NCBI GenBank assembly: GCA_947561395.2
Contig: OX387188.1
Coordinates: forward strand, 10,256,061 to 10,320,060
Length of the DNA: 64,000 nucleotides
From: Buxus sempervirens
Taxonomy: Eukaryota; Streptophyta; Magnoliopsida; Buxales; Buxaceae
Direction: 5' to 3'
Part shown: one piece after another, positions 33,301 to 46,624 of the stretch
Layout: each line of letters begins with the position of its first letter
Numbering within the stretch: the stretch's first letter is position 1
Position numbers and translations under genes: made by a program
Notes under the pieces: generated by a model
Told to the model about the DNA's origin: nothing
The model's database searches: none
Seen by the model: only the letters and a program-made list of their open reading frames with translations

Positions 33301-35648
33301 TGTAACGCCCCGGATCTAGGTTTATTTAAAAACATAAACCCAAATCTGGTTAATTAGTATAATGGCCCAAAACAACTAATCTAGACTTGAACAATTCCAT
33401 TAAATATATCAGAGTGAAGAAATAACTAACAAATCTTCAAGTAGCATCGAATTTAACCACCAATAATAATCTAATATTATTATATTCATAAAGTCTGGAA
33501 AGGTTCAACTAAATAAGACAAGCGACATCTAGTAAAGTTATGTAAATAAAATTTCCAATAATCCCTTAAATAACATCAAAATCCTCAAATAAAATAATCT
33601 AATGTCAATCCCTAAACAAAAAAAACTAAATCAGATCTCCATGTCCTCTTGGACCTACACAGGAATGAAATAATCCTCTTCCTGCTAATTACAGTAATCC
33701 CCCAGAGTCTTTACCCCAGCAACGTCCTCTCCAGGAATTTCTGAAAACAAAACCAATAAATAATAATGTGAGAAACAACATCTCAGTAAGTAGTTATGCA
33801 AATATTTGACCACAATAAAATATGCAACGCTTAATCAGATTAACCACAATACAATACAAACAACAGTATAATAAAAATAGATCAAATCCAATTGTTCACC
33901 TCATGGGACTCATGAAATAGTAAACCAGAGAGTGATAGTAGACATGCGCCAATATGCTACCTAACCAAATTACAATGGACCAGCCGCCCTGCAGTCTGGC
34001 TATTCGACACCAACGGAAGAACCCAACCATGAGTTAGCATGTACGGCCCAACCTATCTAGGAATAGGTAATGTAGCAACCGACCTATCTAGGAGCGGTAC
34101 CACCCTTGAGATGATGGAATGCCTATGACACAGAATTCAAACTCCTCTAATAAACATTTCACTTACGAGCTATTCTATGGATCCATATAACTGCTAAGCC
34201 CAGTCAACAGTGGAAAACCATACCAGGGAATGGACATACTTCTCAATAACACCCACAAATACAGAACCTTATCTGTATACCAATAACCAAATCTACCATG
34301 CGAAAAATAAGAAAACAGGCACTAGCCTTGTCAAAACTGTGACCCAAAAAAACAAAACCGAATGCACCAAGTCATATGTCCAAACTCCAGGTTTCAATGA
34401 GCAAATATGTCCCAGATGTTTATCGACTCCATCGATGCACCAAATACCTTCATATCACCCTAATACAGGTGTATGAACTCACAAAAACAACTTTGGTTTG
34501 AAATAGAATCATTTGGAACAACGGTATCAAGTAAAAGTGCTTCTTTTGAAACATCTACCCAAAATCTTTATAAAATTGAGTTTTAAACATCCGCCAATAC
34601 AAACAATCCCCAAGTACCCTAAACTTAATGGTACATAGGCTAAAGTTGGATTAAAAACACTTCCGTAGTGAAAACTAGGTCGAAAGATAACTTTTCAAAA
34701 ATCTGACAGACAGGGCGCTCGAGCGGTAGTTGGGCACTCAAACGGCCTATCAATTTGGTCGTTTCAGGGTTGGTCGCTCGATGGATCGCTCGAACGACTG
34801 TTCGGGAGTCAATTCAATCTGGGAAAATTGCTCTCAGGTTTTAAAAAAAATACAAAGGGCGCTCGAACGACTGCTCAGGCGGCTTGATAAGAAGAAAATT
34901 CGAACTTTTGCGAAATTTCCATAAAAATTCCACAACTCAATATCCAATGCATCAAATCCATTCTAAATCATTCTAAAACACTTTAAAAACATTTTAAAAC
35001 AATTTCCAACAAATAAATCATCATAAATCACGCAAGGAACTCATCAAACCTCCGGATAATCATGGATATCGAAGAAACACGAAAATATTTTTGTGCAAGT
35101 TTAAAAGGACTACTTACCTGGTTTTTAGGAACTAAAACCTCTCCTAAAAACTCTAAGATATCACGACAAATATGCTCCAACAATCTCACAATGCCTTGAT
35201 CTCGTCTGGTTCAAAAAATCACTCCTTTAGAACTCTTAAACATGCTTAAACTCACAAAACAGAAACTATTTTCCATCTTATCTCTTACCTGAGTTTTTGA
35301 ACGAAAATCCTCTCTTTTACTTTTGAAAGATTAGCTCCAAAGGTTGTTTAGGGTTAGGTTTTTTATCTCAAGAAGCAAATAGAAGAAACAAGAGAATGCA
35401 AGGGACATGCGGCTGTTCTCTTTGTGTTGGCCGTGCATAACTCATGCATATAGCTAGGTTATTTTAATTGTTTTAAAGCCTTTTACTTAAATACCCTCCC
35501 TTCATTAAACCAATTTACAATCAAGCCTTTAAGCTTAAACCAACTAATTCGGGGTCAACCCACTTCCTCTTTGGGTTCAACCAACTCCCTTAATTCGTTA
35601 TTTATTTTATTTTTAGTTAGCTTTTACTAATATAATCTGAGTAATAAT
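33301..35648 (-). repeat. 5' LTR of the Tekay-like element, main part
   Basis: On the plus strand it begins TGTAACGCCCCGG, the reverse complement of a ...GGGGCGTTACA end, and matches the 3' LTR at 1-2220. It is interrupted at 35648 by a solo LTR with ATAAT duplications and resumes at 41992. Motif clusters (GCTCGAGCG-like, 34714-34880) and the donor/acceptor pair (35117-35116 and 33742-33741) are conserved with the 3' LTR. The ORF at 34210-34476 is not open in the sister LTR and is not a gene. Confidence 0.88.
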
Positions 35649-36149
35649 TGTAACGCCCCAATTCCGGGTCAAATTTTTCCGGATCCGAGGTGTTATAATA
35701 AATAACAAAAGCAACTAAAATCCAGATCAAATTAAAACCTTTATTAATTACATCATCAGAGTTATATGCGGAAACCTAAAATAATATTCACTAACAATTA
35801 ATCTTTAACCTTTACAATTTCCTTAAGCTCATTAAACTAGACTGCAACTAAACTGGCTACCCCTTTTACATACTAGCCCAATGCTTGTCGTCCTCGCCAA
35901 GATTACCTGAAAAATTGAGGAAAACTGGAGTGAGAATAAATATCAACAAGTAGCAAGGTGCATGCATGAAATCAGTCCATGTTTATATGAAATAAGTCAT
36001 GAGGTATGTGATTAAACCAAACAACTACAACAACCAGAAAACGATAATATAGAAATCACAATAAATAGCATACCACCCTGTAACATCACATAATGAAAAA
36101 TAATTACAACCACCAAGAAGTATCCTGCCTTGTACACGGTCTGAGGATT

Positions 36150-36720
36150 AAAGGCAACAGCCACTAAGTAACCATCTTCCCACCGAGTACACGGATTTAG
36201 GAAGTATCCCACCGAGTACACAGATTAGGATAACCAAATAAATATCTTCCCACCGAGTACAAAGATTAGGAAGTATCCCACCAAGTACACAGATTAGGAT
36301 AACCAAATAACCATCTTCCTACCGAGTACACGGACTAAGAAGTATCCTACCGAGTACACGGATTAAGATTACCAAATAACCATCTTCCCACCAAGTACAC
36401 AAATTAAGAAGTATCCCGCCGAGTACACAAACGGAGGATAAAAGGCACCAGCCTCAAAACAAGTAACCAGCCACAAAACAACAAGTAACCAACTACAAAA
36501 CAACAAGTACCCAACTACACAACAACAAGTAACCAATTACAAAACAACAAGTAACTATCCACCAAACAACAAGTAACTAGCTATAAAACAACCAGTAACC
36601 AACTACAAAACAACAAGTAACCATCTTCCCATCGAGTACACAGATTTAGGAAGTATCCCACCGAGTACATGGATTAGGAAGTATCCCACCGAGTACACGG
36701 ATTTAGGATAAATAAATACC
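36150..36720 (-). repeat. Minisatellite with CCGAGTACACGG core
   Basis: Units of the form TCCCACCGAGTACACGGATTAGGA alternate between two half-unit types. They are interrupted at 36440-36620 by a simpler AACAACAAGTAACCA-type repeat. The same array occurs in the opposite orientation at 53921-54450. It lies within the inferred LTR intron. Confidence 0.8.
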
Positions 36721-37897
36721 AATAACCAAATCCGCCCTGCAGAAATAATAAACCAGGCACCTGCTTTGTCTCAACAATGACCCAAAAACCCACACAAACA
36801 AAGTCAAATATATGCTTCAAGATCACGGTTTCAATGGGCAACATAATCTAGGTATATGTAAAATCATTCGGATCTCAAAACATGTCCAAATAGACCAAAT
36901 ACAGGTGTATGAACTCTTAGAATCAAGTTTGGTTAAGAATTGAATCGTTTGGAACAAAGGTATTAAGTTGAAAAGCCTCTTTGGTAATGTCACAACCCGG
37001 AACCAAGCCTGCCCCTCCAAGGCACGACCCATTCCAGACCGTGGCAAGTGGGCCTTTATACTCAACAAACACGAAGGATTTTAAAACTTTTCTTTTTCTA
37101 ACAAGTGCAAGTGATAATACAATTCATGCTGTGCATAACAAAAGTGTGTTCTTTATATAAAGAAATGACATAATACGTGAGAGTTAGTTACAAAAAGACT
37201 GGTTACTATATCACTCCTCTCAAAGTACAGAGATTACATTCCAAAACTATACATGTATTTCAAAATAAAAGCCTAAGGCCTACAAAGTCCTCTCAAAGCC
37301 CAAGGCTTTCTCTTTGCCTCTATTCCCCAACCCGGTCCTTCATACCGGATGTCGATGGATCTGAAAAATAAGAAGTAAAGCAACTGTGAGACGAATATCT
37401 CAGTAAACAACACATGCATGCACGAGAAATCACAGTTTATGCATATATCAATCTGTTAAATCATGATATGCGGCTTATTTGAAATCATAATCAATAATCA
37501 CAGTTTAGTGCCATACAAATTGGTGCATGCTTGTGCGTCAGTGTACAGTTTATGCATTTATTACAATCTTCCATCCGATCTCACAATTGATTATACGGAT
37601 GCCTTGGTGTCATACTATACATCATCAATATCCACGTCTAGCTTTACCAATTACATGTGGTGGCTAGGCATCTACGCCGCTCTTACGTGACGTAGGCATC
37701 TACTACTATAGTTACATAAACATCCATAGATGATTACTCAATATTACTTGGAGTGGTATCATAATACCATTGAAAACATCAATCACAACGCATACCCATC
37801 TAGCTTCACCGTCTACACATAGTGGCTAGGCATCAAGTACAACAATAACCACAATTATTCATCTAGCTTCACCGTTTACCCATGGTGGCTAGGCATA

Positions 37898-38040
37898 CAG
37901 ATACATCCATTGCTATCTACACATAGCCAATGGGCATTGGCTACTGAATACACAGGGTGCCGGAAGAACAGATACATCCATTGCTGATTACACATAGAAA
38001 ATGGGCATCGGCCACCAGTCACATGGTGCCGGAAGAATAC
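37898..38040. repeat. Tandem duplication of about 73 bp
   Basis: Two units beginning GATACATCCATTGCT and ending GGTGCCGGAAGAA stand head to tail, with several differences. They lie within the family C LTR. Confidence 0.7.
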
Positions 38041-38179
38041 TGTATAATATGAACAGTAACCATGGCACTTGGCCATAAAACAATGTGTATGAACAAATCC
38101 TACTTGTATAACATGGACAGGAGTAAGGTTACTTCCAATATCATGTGGTTCATGCACTCAAGCATGCCAGATCTCAAGG

Positions 38180-38545
38180 ATAGCTTTTGGCCTTACCCAA
38201 GTCATTCTTGGGCCAAGCCCTTATTCATTACTCACAGATCCTGGGCCACTACGGGTGCCCTTTCATTCACTATCAGTAACCTTGGGCCACTGCCCTCTTT
38301 TCAAGATGTATAACAATACCATGGGGCCACAGCCCCCTTTCACTTCATGCCACAATTAGTGGTTTAATACCTTTGCGATCATAACTCAATATGGGACAAT
38401 GCCCTCGGTATCTTACAATTCACTACTGGCTAATACCCTTAAGATCATGCAAATCAAAATGGCCATTGCCTTTCCTATCTTGTAATTTAATACGGGCTAA
38501 TGCCCTTCCATGTCTTGTGCCAATTTCTAGGCCGAAGCCCGACAT
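38180..38545. repeat. Array of GGGCC...GCCC mini stem-loops
   Basis: About nine short palindromic units of the form GGGCCACTGCCC, GGGGCCACAGCCCC, GGGCTAATGCCC or GGGACAATGCCC recur every 40-60 bases with unrelated spacers. Stem bases vary while GC pairing is mostly kept. The array lies in the inferred intron of the family C LTR. No coding explanation is seen. Confidence 0.6.
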
Positions 38546-41500
38546 ATCAAGTGGGGTGTACTCACTATAAAGGTCAAGGGAAAAGGGTTGGCTTTTCCGG
38601 AAATTCCACCTTTTGGGTCTCACTCAAGCAACCTATGCCTTAATTCTTTGATACTTACACCACTGGATCTTGGATCTTGATTTCTACTTCTAAAGGTCAA
38701 TTGAAAGGTGCTTGAAAGGGTAGAATCAAGTTACCCTAATTTTGTAGTAATCTGGGATAGCAACTCTCTATAAGATCTCCCTTGGTAACACGTACCCATA
38801 GTCCTTGGTACTTGAACATTCGAGATACTACAAATGGGGACATTTCCTTGTCATGAAATTCTAGCTTATACAGCTGTTGGATTTGAATAAAGACCATCGG
38901 TGGTTCGATCTCGGCTAGAATCCTCTTTTTGGAACTTTCCTTACATTTCACGACTCTACTTGGCAATCTATGCCTCAATCCCCTTGAAACTTATACAACT
39001 TAGGTTTGGTTCTTGTATTCAAATTCCATGGGTTATTTGGAAGGTATTTGAAGTGGTGGAATCACTCTATCCCACTTCTATAAGAGTCTGGAACACAACT
39101 CTCTCTATGAGAGCTATTTTAGCAGAACATACCCAAAATCTTTACTATTTGCAATTTGGTGACAACCCCAGTTGGAACATCTCCTAAACACTTAACTCTC
39201 ACTTATACATAGGTTGGATTTGAACAATTTCAAATGGTAATTCAATCTGGGTTGAAATCTCGAAATTTGGGAAAACAAGGCAGGGTGCTCGATAAGTCGC
39301 TCGAACCGACTTCGAGCAGCTACAATTTTTTGCTCTTGGGTTCTCTGTTTTGACATCTCGCTAGAACAATCGCTTGAGCGATTCTCGAGCGGCCATGACT
39401 CAAAACCCTATCTAAGGCTACTCAACACTACCGCCTGATTACCGCTCGAGCAACTGCTCGAGCAGCTGGGTTTTCTCAGCAGCTCGAGAAATCCGATTTT
39501 CGGGGATTTAGGATTTTTCTCAAATCTCACTCATTTTATGTGTTTTTGGGCTCGAAATCACTCCTAGCATGTGTAGAAATCTACTATCTACAAAACCCCT
39601 CAAAGAAAACTCTCCTAATGGCCCTAGAACTCGTTTTCATATCTCAACCCTAACATTCACATTCCACATACGAAAATGACCGAAATTTGAAATAAAGGTT
39701 GGGGTGGTGTTGCTTACCTCTTGCAAACACTTTAGCAAGCTTCCTAGCTTCTATTGCAACTCACGAACAGAACTTAGCTTGCCTCTTGGATTATTTCTCC
39801 GAAAATCTCCACTAAAAACCCCAAACGGGATTGGGTTTCCTTGGGTTCCTCTTCTTCTTTTCTTGCAAACTAGCATCTCCAGTGGGTTGGAATTAGATGG
39901 GGGACGAAAATGGGGAAAGAAGGAAGAGAAGAAGATGAAGAAATGAGAGTGTGGGAGAGAGAAGAGAAGAGAATGGGAGAAGGGTTTTGGGGCAAGGGTT
40001 TAGTCGTATGGGGTTTTAGGTTTTCTTTCTCACTTAAACAAAGTCCACAAAGCACTACAATTACGAATTTGCCATTCTTCCTCCTTATTTGCCCATACAT
40101 CTTCCCACTTAGGATCAAACTTTATTCAACAATTAGAGGTTGCTCACCTCCCTAGGCACTGCCTAGCTGGGGCTCTGCCACTTGGATTGGCTTCGGGCTT
40201 GGGCTTCTCCAGACTCACCTATACATCAAGCTCAATGATTAGGGTTTGCTAGGGACATGGGAACGGGGTTTCACAGGTTAAATCTACCCAAATTTATTAT
40301 AAAAATGAATTTTAAACATCCGGTAATGCAAACAATCTCCAAATACTCTAAACTTGATTGTACATAGGTTAAAATGGATAAAAACAATTTCGTAGCGAAA
40401 AACGAGGTTGAAAGGCCAATTTTCAAGATCTGACAGACAGGGCGCTCGAGCAGCAAAGGGGCGCTCGAATAGCCTTATACTTTAAGTTGTTTAACGGGTT
40501 GGTCGCTCGATAGATCGTTCGAGCGACTGTTCGAGCAACAGTTAAATCTGGGAAAATTCCTCTCTGGTTTTGACAAACATACAAAAGGGCGCTCGAGCGA
40601 CTGTTCAGACGGCTCAATACGAATAAAATCCAAAAATTTACAAAATTCAATAAAAATTCTACAACTTAATATCCAATGTATCAAATCCATTCTAAATCAT
40701 TCTAAAACACTTTATAAATATATTAGAACAATTTAAACAAAATCAACTTCGTTTATAAATCAAATCTTATCAAAACCAATCATATAACCACACTTTAACA
40801 GTTTTTTGAGAAAACCACAAACAAACACATAACACTTACGAAAATCCTTGTCTAAACGAGCATGGTTGTTTCTAAATCATCTCATAATATCTATCTAAAT
40901 AATAAAACACAAAAATCATTCAATTCCTCTAGTTTCCTAAATGTTTGCTACTTGCCTTTTTAATGAACCCAGATTTGTTGAAAACTCCTTCTGTGCCCAT
41001 TTTATGATCTCGATATCACCCCTCTAGACTTCTTCAATTCAAATCTCCACCGTTCAGTTTGAAGTCTTCCATGAGTAGATCTAAACCCTAAAATTTCAGC
41101 CCATTCCAACGGTTGGATCTTCCTATCTAGTCGTTAGCAGTTGGCTAGTCGGCCATCTCTGCTACTCCTCCAAATCTGATCTCCACCGTTCAGATTAAAG
41201 TATCTCATATATAGATTATAAACTCCAAATTGCATGATGATCCAACGACTGGATCTCCGAGGATCGTCATTCAAAGTATGCTGATCAGACCTCTACAGCA
41301 CCTCCCTTTTTCTTTTCTTCCTTCTCTTTTCTCTCCTCTCTTCTCCTTATTTTTCTCTAAGCCCAAGCACAAATTCCCCTCTTCTTTATCCTTATTTTTG
41401 ACTTGCTAAAAACCCTAAAACTTTCCTAGACCTTCCCTTTTACAAGCTCTCTTAATTAGAAGTCCTAATAGGTTTAGGAGACCTTCTAAATAAATTCCTA

Positions 41501-41991
41501 CTTTTTCTCTACCTTCTAATTCTCTACTAGTACTATACCAATTAAATCCCTCACTATCTAAATTCTTCTTTCTAGCTAATTTTCATGCATATTTAATTTT
41601 TTATTTTAAAATATTACTAAAATACCTCAAAGCTCCTCTTATTCTCAAATTTAAGGCTCCTTATCAACCATAATCACCAATATACCCTTTTTCCTACTTT
41701 TATGTCATAATTTGCTATTTTAATTTCAAACCTAACCCAAATTAAGTCTAGTTAAATATTTCAAATCTAATAATTATTTAATTACTCAATATATTAATTT
41801 AGCTAATTGGAAAATGACCAAAATACCCTTTCCTTGTAATTCCATATTTATCCTTTGGATCTTTTTCCAAAAATTCTCCTCTTTATTCCACACATCAATC
41901 TTGACCATATAATGCACTTGGATTAATACCTATTTTCTCCAATCCTTTATGTTTAATTTATTTTATTTTGAGGAAAATCCAAGGTTTTACA

Positions 41992-42179
41992 ATAATAATA
42001 GCTAAATTTCTCCCTATTGTAAACTAAAAATTCTCACCTTAAATTAGCTTTCCATGTTCTCCTCCGGTTCACCTTGAACTCCTCTGAGTTGAACCAATAT
42101 CTCATCTCCTACATATTTTTAACTCCATTAGTTTATTTAATAATTAGTTTTATTTATTACTAAAATCTGGGATTTTACA
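41992..42179 (-). repeat. 5' LTR of the Tekay-like element, distal end
   Basis: This continues the LTR after the solo LTR insertion and matches 2236-2405. It ends ...GGGATTTTACA at 42179, the TG start on the minus strand. A short insertion relative to the other LTR is present near 42067-42090. Confidence 0.85.
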
Positions 42180-43122
42180 TCCTAAATATTTCTGGGTTAT
42201 TTTCAACTCATTTCAAGTGTTTTCAAGTCAGGTCTAGTGAATTATATGCACACACACATTGTTTTAGCTTGATTTTACTAAAGTTTTATAGATCTGGACA
42301 GAACCTGTACCCTGCCTTAGATTAATCATAACTTCATCATATGGATGAATTTTTGAATGAATCTAAAGGCATGTGAAAGGTGAGGAAGTCTATTTTAATC
42401 CTGTAAAATTTGAGCAATTTATATGAAGTCGATTTTTCAAACCATTTGATTGAATTTGATGAGTCAGAACAAAATAGATTGTTGTACTTGTCACCTTGAT
42501 TGAGCACCAAAGGTTCATTTCAACTTCGATTTGAGTGCTTTTAATTTCTAAGTCTTTATTTATGAGTCTAATTTTAAATAAAATTAGTTTCATAATTTTT
42601 CACTTTCATTTGAGCTCTGTGTGCTTGATTGACTCTATGCTGCTCAGTAACAAGATACAGAGTCAATTTGCGATACTCTAAGCATATTTGAGAGAGCACA
42701 TAAGTAACAAATGGATGAAGTTTTAAGTGAGACCTATTCCATTCGAAATATGGCACTTCATACTTCATTCACACTAATTTTCATGGATTTATATGGAGTC
42801 AATCTCTACAAATAGACTTTCAAAGTTAGCGACTTATCACTTTTTCTGTTTTACATCAGTAAACTTTGTGCAAGTATATTTTCTTTGATTTTAATCAAAT
42901 TTGAATGAAATTTTTATTGAATCTTCTACTTCATACAAGCTTTCAAATGGCTTTGGTTTCACTCAATTTGAATTTGAATTGAATGACTTATTATTGATTG
43001 AAGTTTTCAAGCTCAAATAGCTTAACCTTGTACTGATTTTTCCAAATTTGCTTTTCTTCAGCTTTTGCTTTGATTTTTACCTTAATCATGAAGTCCTGGA
43101 AGTGATACTTCCTCAGAGAGAG
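42180..43122 (+). repeat. Old relative of the gag-only element's LTR, left part
   Basis: This aligns with 7195-8125 of LTR 1 over its whole length but with many substitutions. Shared words include ATGGATGAATTTTTGA, CAAATGGCTTTGGTTTCA and TTTTTCTG near 42840. It is the pre-existing DNA into which the Tekay element (left border) and a family B LTR (43123) inserted. The remainder is at 54925-55029. No gene is seen. Confidence 0.8.
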
Positions 43123-44837
43123 CGTAAAACCCTGGATTTTCCTAAAATAAAGTAAATTAAATAAGCCTAAATATTGAGAAGTTAAGAATTAATTTAGGTA
43201 TTGGAGGAATAATATTATGATCCAAAGAGATATTAGTAACTAAATAAATAAACAATAATTTTGAATAATTAGGAATTTAAATAGTGGCCTCATTTAAATA
43301 GGAAAGAGCAAGGTTGATTTGGATAAATTGGGAGAGTAAATTAAATATAAAAGATTGGAGAAGATAAGTATTAATCCAAGTACATTATATGGTTAAGATT
43401 GATGTGAGGAATAAAGAGGAGAATTTTTGGAAAAAGATCCAAAGGTTAAGTTTGGAATTTCAAGAAAAGGGTATTTTAGTCATTTTCCAATTAGCCAAAT
43501 TAATATATTGAGTAAGTAAATAATTATTAGCCTTGAAATATTTAACTAGACTTAATTTGGGTTAAGTTTGGATTTAAATAGCAAATTATGGCTTAAAAGT
43601 AGGAAAATGGTATATTGGTGATTATGGTTAATAAAGAGCCTTAAATTTGAGGATAAGAGGAGCTTTGAGGTGTTTTAGTAATATTTTAAAATAAGGAATT
43701 AAATATGCACGAAAATTAGCTAGAAAGAAGAGTTTAGATAGTGAGGGATTTAATTGGTATAGTACTAGTAGAGAATTAGAAGGTGGAAAAAAAGTAGGAA
43801 TTTATTTAGGTCTTCTAAACCTAGTGGGACTTCTAATTAAGAGAGCTTATAAAAGGGGAGGTCTAGGAAAGGTTTATGGTTTTTAGCAAGTAAAAAATAA
43901 GGAGGAAAGAGAGGGAAATTCGTGCTTGGGCTTGGGAGAAAAATAAAAGAAAGAAGAGAGGAGAGAAAAGAGAGGGAAGAAAAGAAAAAGGGAGATGCTG
44001 CAGAGGTTCGACCGGCAGACTTTGAACGACGATCTCCCAAGATCCAGTCGTTAGATCGTCATGAAATTTGAAGGTTATGATCGATACATGAGATACTTTA
44101 ATCTGAACGGTGGAGATTGGATTTGGAGGAGTCTAAAGTGGTGTGAACTAACCCATAAGTTGGTGGAAAATCAAATTTAGAAAGAAAAAAGGAGTTGCAG
44201 AGATGGCCGTCTAGCCAACTTCGAACGACAAGATAGGAAGATCCAATCGTTGGAATGGGCTGAAATTTTATGGTTTTGTTCTACTCATGGAGGACTTCAA
44301 ACTGAACGGTGGCAATTTAAATTAGAGAAGTCTAGAGGGGTGCGGTCGAGTTCCAAAAACGGGCATAGAAGAAGTTCTGAAAAATCTGGGTTCATCAAAA
44401 AGGCAAGTAACAAACACTTGAAACTGGAGGAACTGCATGTTTTCTTGTGTTTTTTATGATTGATCGTATTGGTTTTTAAGTTAGATTTCATTGGAAAAGT
44501 TAGATGAATATAAAGTTTTGATTTGGTGATTTGAATCTCTCTTTTTCTATGTTTGGTTCCTTGGATTTGGGGAGAAAAGAAAAGAAATCCCAAAAAAAAA
44601 AGAAAAGAAGAGAAAAGAAATGAAAAGAAGATATTTTCTCTTGTTTGGTTTGCTATGGAAAACAAGGAAGAAATTTTTAAAGAAATCACTTTCTCTTGTT
44701 TGGTTGTTTATATGGAAAATCATATAGAAAATCAAATGGTTCTTTTGATTTTTGGATTTTGTAGTTGATGAAAAGGGAAAAATACATAAATACTGAGTCC
44801 ACCTAATTAGGGATAGAAATGTACCCCTAATGGTAGA

Positions 44838-45245
44838 ACCAGCAAAAATCGAACTGACCCGACGGGTCAACCCGATTATAAACAGGTTGGGCTGACCCGT
44901 TTATTAATTGGGTCGGGTGCAGGTTGGGGTTTTCCCAACCCGCCTGTAATCGAGTCAACTCGATTATGACCCGATTTTTTTTTAAAAAGCGCAAAAAAGT
45001 GGCATGAACCGACCCGATTAAACCCCAACTTGACCCGACTCGAACCCGACCCAATTACCCCCAACCTATTTTAATAATACTTTTTGAAAAAATAAAAAAT
45101 AAAAAAATATATAATCAGGTTTGGCGGATTGGGTTCGGTTTGGGGTTTCCCAACCCGCCATTAATCGGACCAACCTGAACTAGACCCGTTTAACCCCAGC
45201 CCGATTATGACCCGACCCGAACCTGACGCAACCTGACTCGTTGCC
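44838..45245. repeat. Cluster of GACCCG/CGGGTC words
   Basis: More than a dozen copies of GACCCG, AACCCG and their complements fall in about 400 bp, in both orientations. They flank A-rich tracts at about 44970-44985 and 45085-45108. Such clusters occur in subterminal parts of several plant DNA transposons, so this may be a small nested element. I could not find its ends. Confidence 0.5.
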
Positions 45246-45651
45246 AAATCTACCTAATGATCAAGGTTTGTTATGGTTAAAATCGAATTAAGGACAGGTT
45301 CAGATTTTTCCAGCCATCCCAAACCTGACCTTCATACAAATTAAAGTATCATTTTTATATATTTTGATTTCATACAAAACTTATAGCATTAAATATAATA
45401 TTAAGCAGTCAAATAATAGAATTCTAGCCAACTCTATTCTCAAATTTTCTTCTTTTTTTTTTTTTTTTTTGCCAACCCCAAACTAAAACTTGCAACTTGA
45501 ATAAGCATTACTAAATACAATGCATATATCATAGCATCAGTAGCAATCCAAAAACCCTTATATCCAATTTACATCACAACTAAGCCATAAATTAAAGTCT
45601 AGGAAGAGTCTTAACAAGAAGTTTTAACAAAAAGTTTAATAACAAGTTTAA

Positions 45652-46624
45652 TTATGGTAAAGTAGAATTATTGTTTCCCATCTTCATCTCTAACCATTGC
45701 TTGCGTCGTGTTGGTGGGACTCCCATGAAAGATCTAGCCCTGATAATATCTCCAGCAATGTAGTCATACGCTCTCATCTGATAATCTTCATCCAAGCCTT
45801 CTATCTTCATCACTTCATCAAACAATTCTTCCTCTGTGTATGACCGGGCATTGCCCCATTCAAGTGCCTTTGCAACTGCATCTGTTGCACTTTTAAGTCC
45901 TCTCAACTCTTCACCCAATGAGTCTATTGCTCTTAGTTTTTTGTTCGGATTACCTTTACTTGCAGATGGCTGGCTGATGATGCTCTCAATGACATTTTGT
46001 AGCCCACCATCATTCTCCTCGAAATTATACTCTACATTGTTCACACTCGTTTCAGCTCCTTCCTTTTCATATCGTAAATGCCTTTCCTTTGCAGTCTCAC
46101 CATGTTGACCAGTTGCTCTATCTTTTCCAAAGAGCGTATACATACTTTCATAGTTCAAAATGGGCTTCGTCTGGAAGTGTTTTGCATCTGGATGTGCCTG
46201 CCCAAGTACCACAATGTGAATATTAGAGATCCATGAACACATGTTTTGCATTATATGAAAATATAAAAGAAATATAAATACAAACCTTTACATACTCAGC
46301 CCACACTTCTGGTTCGGCTTGTACCATTCCATCACTAGTACAACTGAAACCACTAGCATTAAGAAGGTCATGAGCAATTCCAAAGTTTTTTTTCAATGTT
46401 TTCAGCCGATTCTTCAAGTGCTGGACACTACAAATAATATTAAACCTTACAGACAAAGTGGCAGCAACCTTCATATACGCCGTGTTGGAGAAGCTCCTAT
46501 CGGGTTTTTGACCAACTTACATTTGTTCCAGGAGCCCTTCTAACATGCATTCGTCAATTTCTGTTGTCCAACTAAAATTCTTTTTCTCTTTCATCTCAGA
46601 TGCTTCTCCTTGAGGGTTATTCAT
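45652..46624 (-). pseudogene. Myb/SANT-like ORF of the Harbinger element, nonsense-mutated
   Basis: This is the accessory DNA-binding protein that Harbinger transposases need for binding and nuclear import. I read two exons: 46624-46286, then a GT-AG intron at 46285-46198, then 46197-45652. The first exon starts at the ATG of MNNPQGEASEMK. It has the Myb/SANT-like domain with a Trp near the start (FSWTTEIDECMLEGLLEQ) and HLKNRLKTLKKNFG near its end. WAEYVK joins AHPDAKHF in the second exon, a typical family junction. A TAA at 46519-46517 interrupts the domain, so only a truncated product from the methionine at 46474 would be open. The rest looks undamaged, which points to a fairly recent loss. 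Confidence 0.78.

Larger units (their letters stand above)
36988..40275 (-). mobile_element. Solo LTR, family C, nested in the family B LTR
   Basis: On the minus strand it runs from TGTGAAACCCC (40275) to GGTTGTGACA (36988), 3288 bp. The flanks are GGTAA (36983-36987) and GGTTA (40276-40280), a 5-bp duplication with one change. Family B sequence continues cleanly on both sides. It holds a GCTCGAGCG cluster (about 39286-39480), a GTAAGC donor (39717-39716) and a TTTTTCAG acceptor (37362-37361). No coding domain is seen, and the ORFs of 60-95 codons are not convincing. Confidence 0.8.
35649..41991 (-). mobile_element. Solo LTR, family B, inside the Tekay 5' LTR
   Basis: On the minus strand it begins TGTAAAACCTTGG (41991) and ends GGGGCGTTACA (35649). 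It is flanked by ATAAT at 35644-35648 and 41992-41996; the uninterrupted site is visible in the other LTR near 2236. No internal region, primer site or coding domain is present, so it is a solo LTR. After removing the nested LTR at 36988-40275 it is about 3.05 kb. It contains a GTGTACTCGG-type minisatellite, GCTCGAGCG-type motifs at about 40440-40620 and a TCCAACGGTTGGA palindrome near 41107. Confidence 0.85.
1..42179 (-). mobile_element. Tekay/Del-like Ty3 chromovirus, nested and decayed
   Basis: One minus-strand LTR retrotransposon is spread over the left 42 kb. In its own 5' to 3' direction it runs 5' LTR (42179 down to 33301), Met-tRNA primer site, gag, protease, RT, RNase H, integrase with a C-terminal chromodomain, polypurine tract and 3' LTR (2405 to beyond position 1). 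The domain order and the integrase tail fit the Tekay/Del clade. It is interrupted by the gag-only tandem array (5594-31865) inside the protease and by a solo LTR (35649-41991) inside the 5' LTR. Many stops and frameshifts show it cannot encode its own proteins. The left-hand target duplication lies outside the window. Confidence 0.9.

Noticed and set aside
37177..40155. Several ORFs of 60-95 codons in the family C LTR
   Set aside because: None has a domain, a good start context or a plausible promoter; they lie in non-coding LTR sequence.
43837..44870. Minus-strand ORFs of 67-130 codons around 44 kb
   Set aside because: They arise from purine-rich tracts near the LTR promoter and the Harbinger end and cross the element border.
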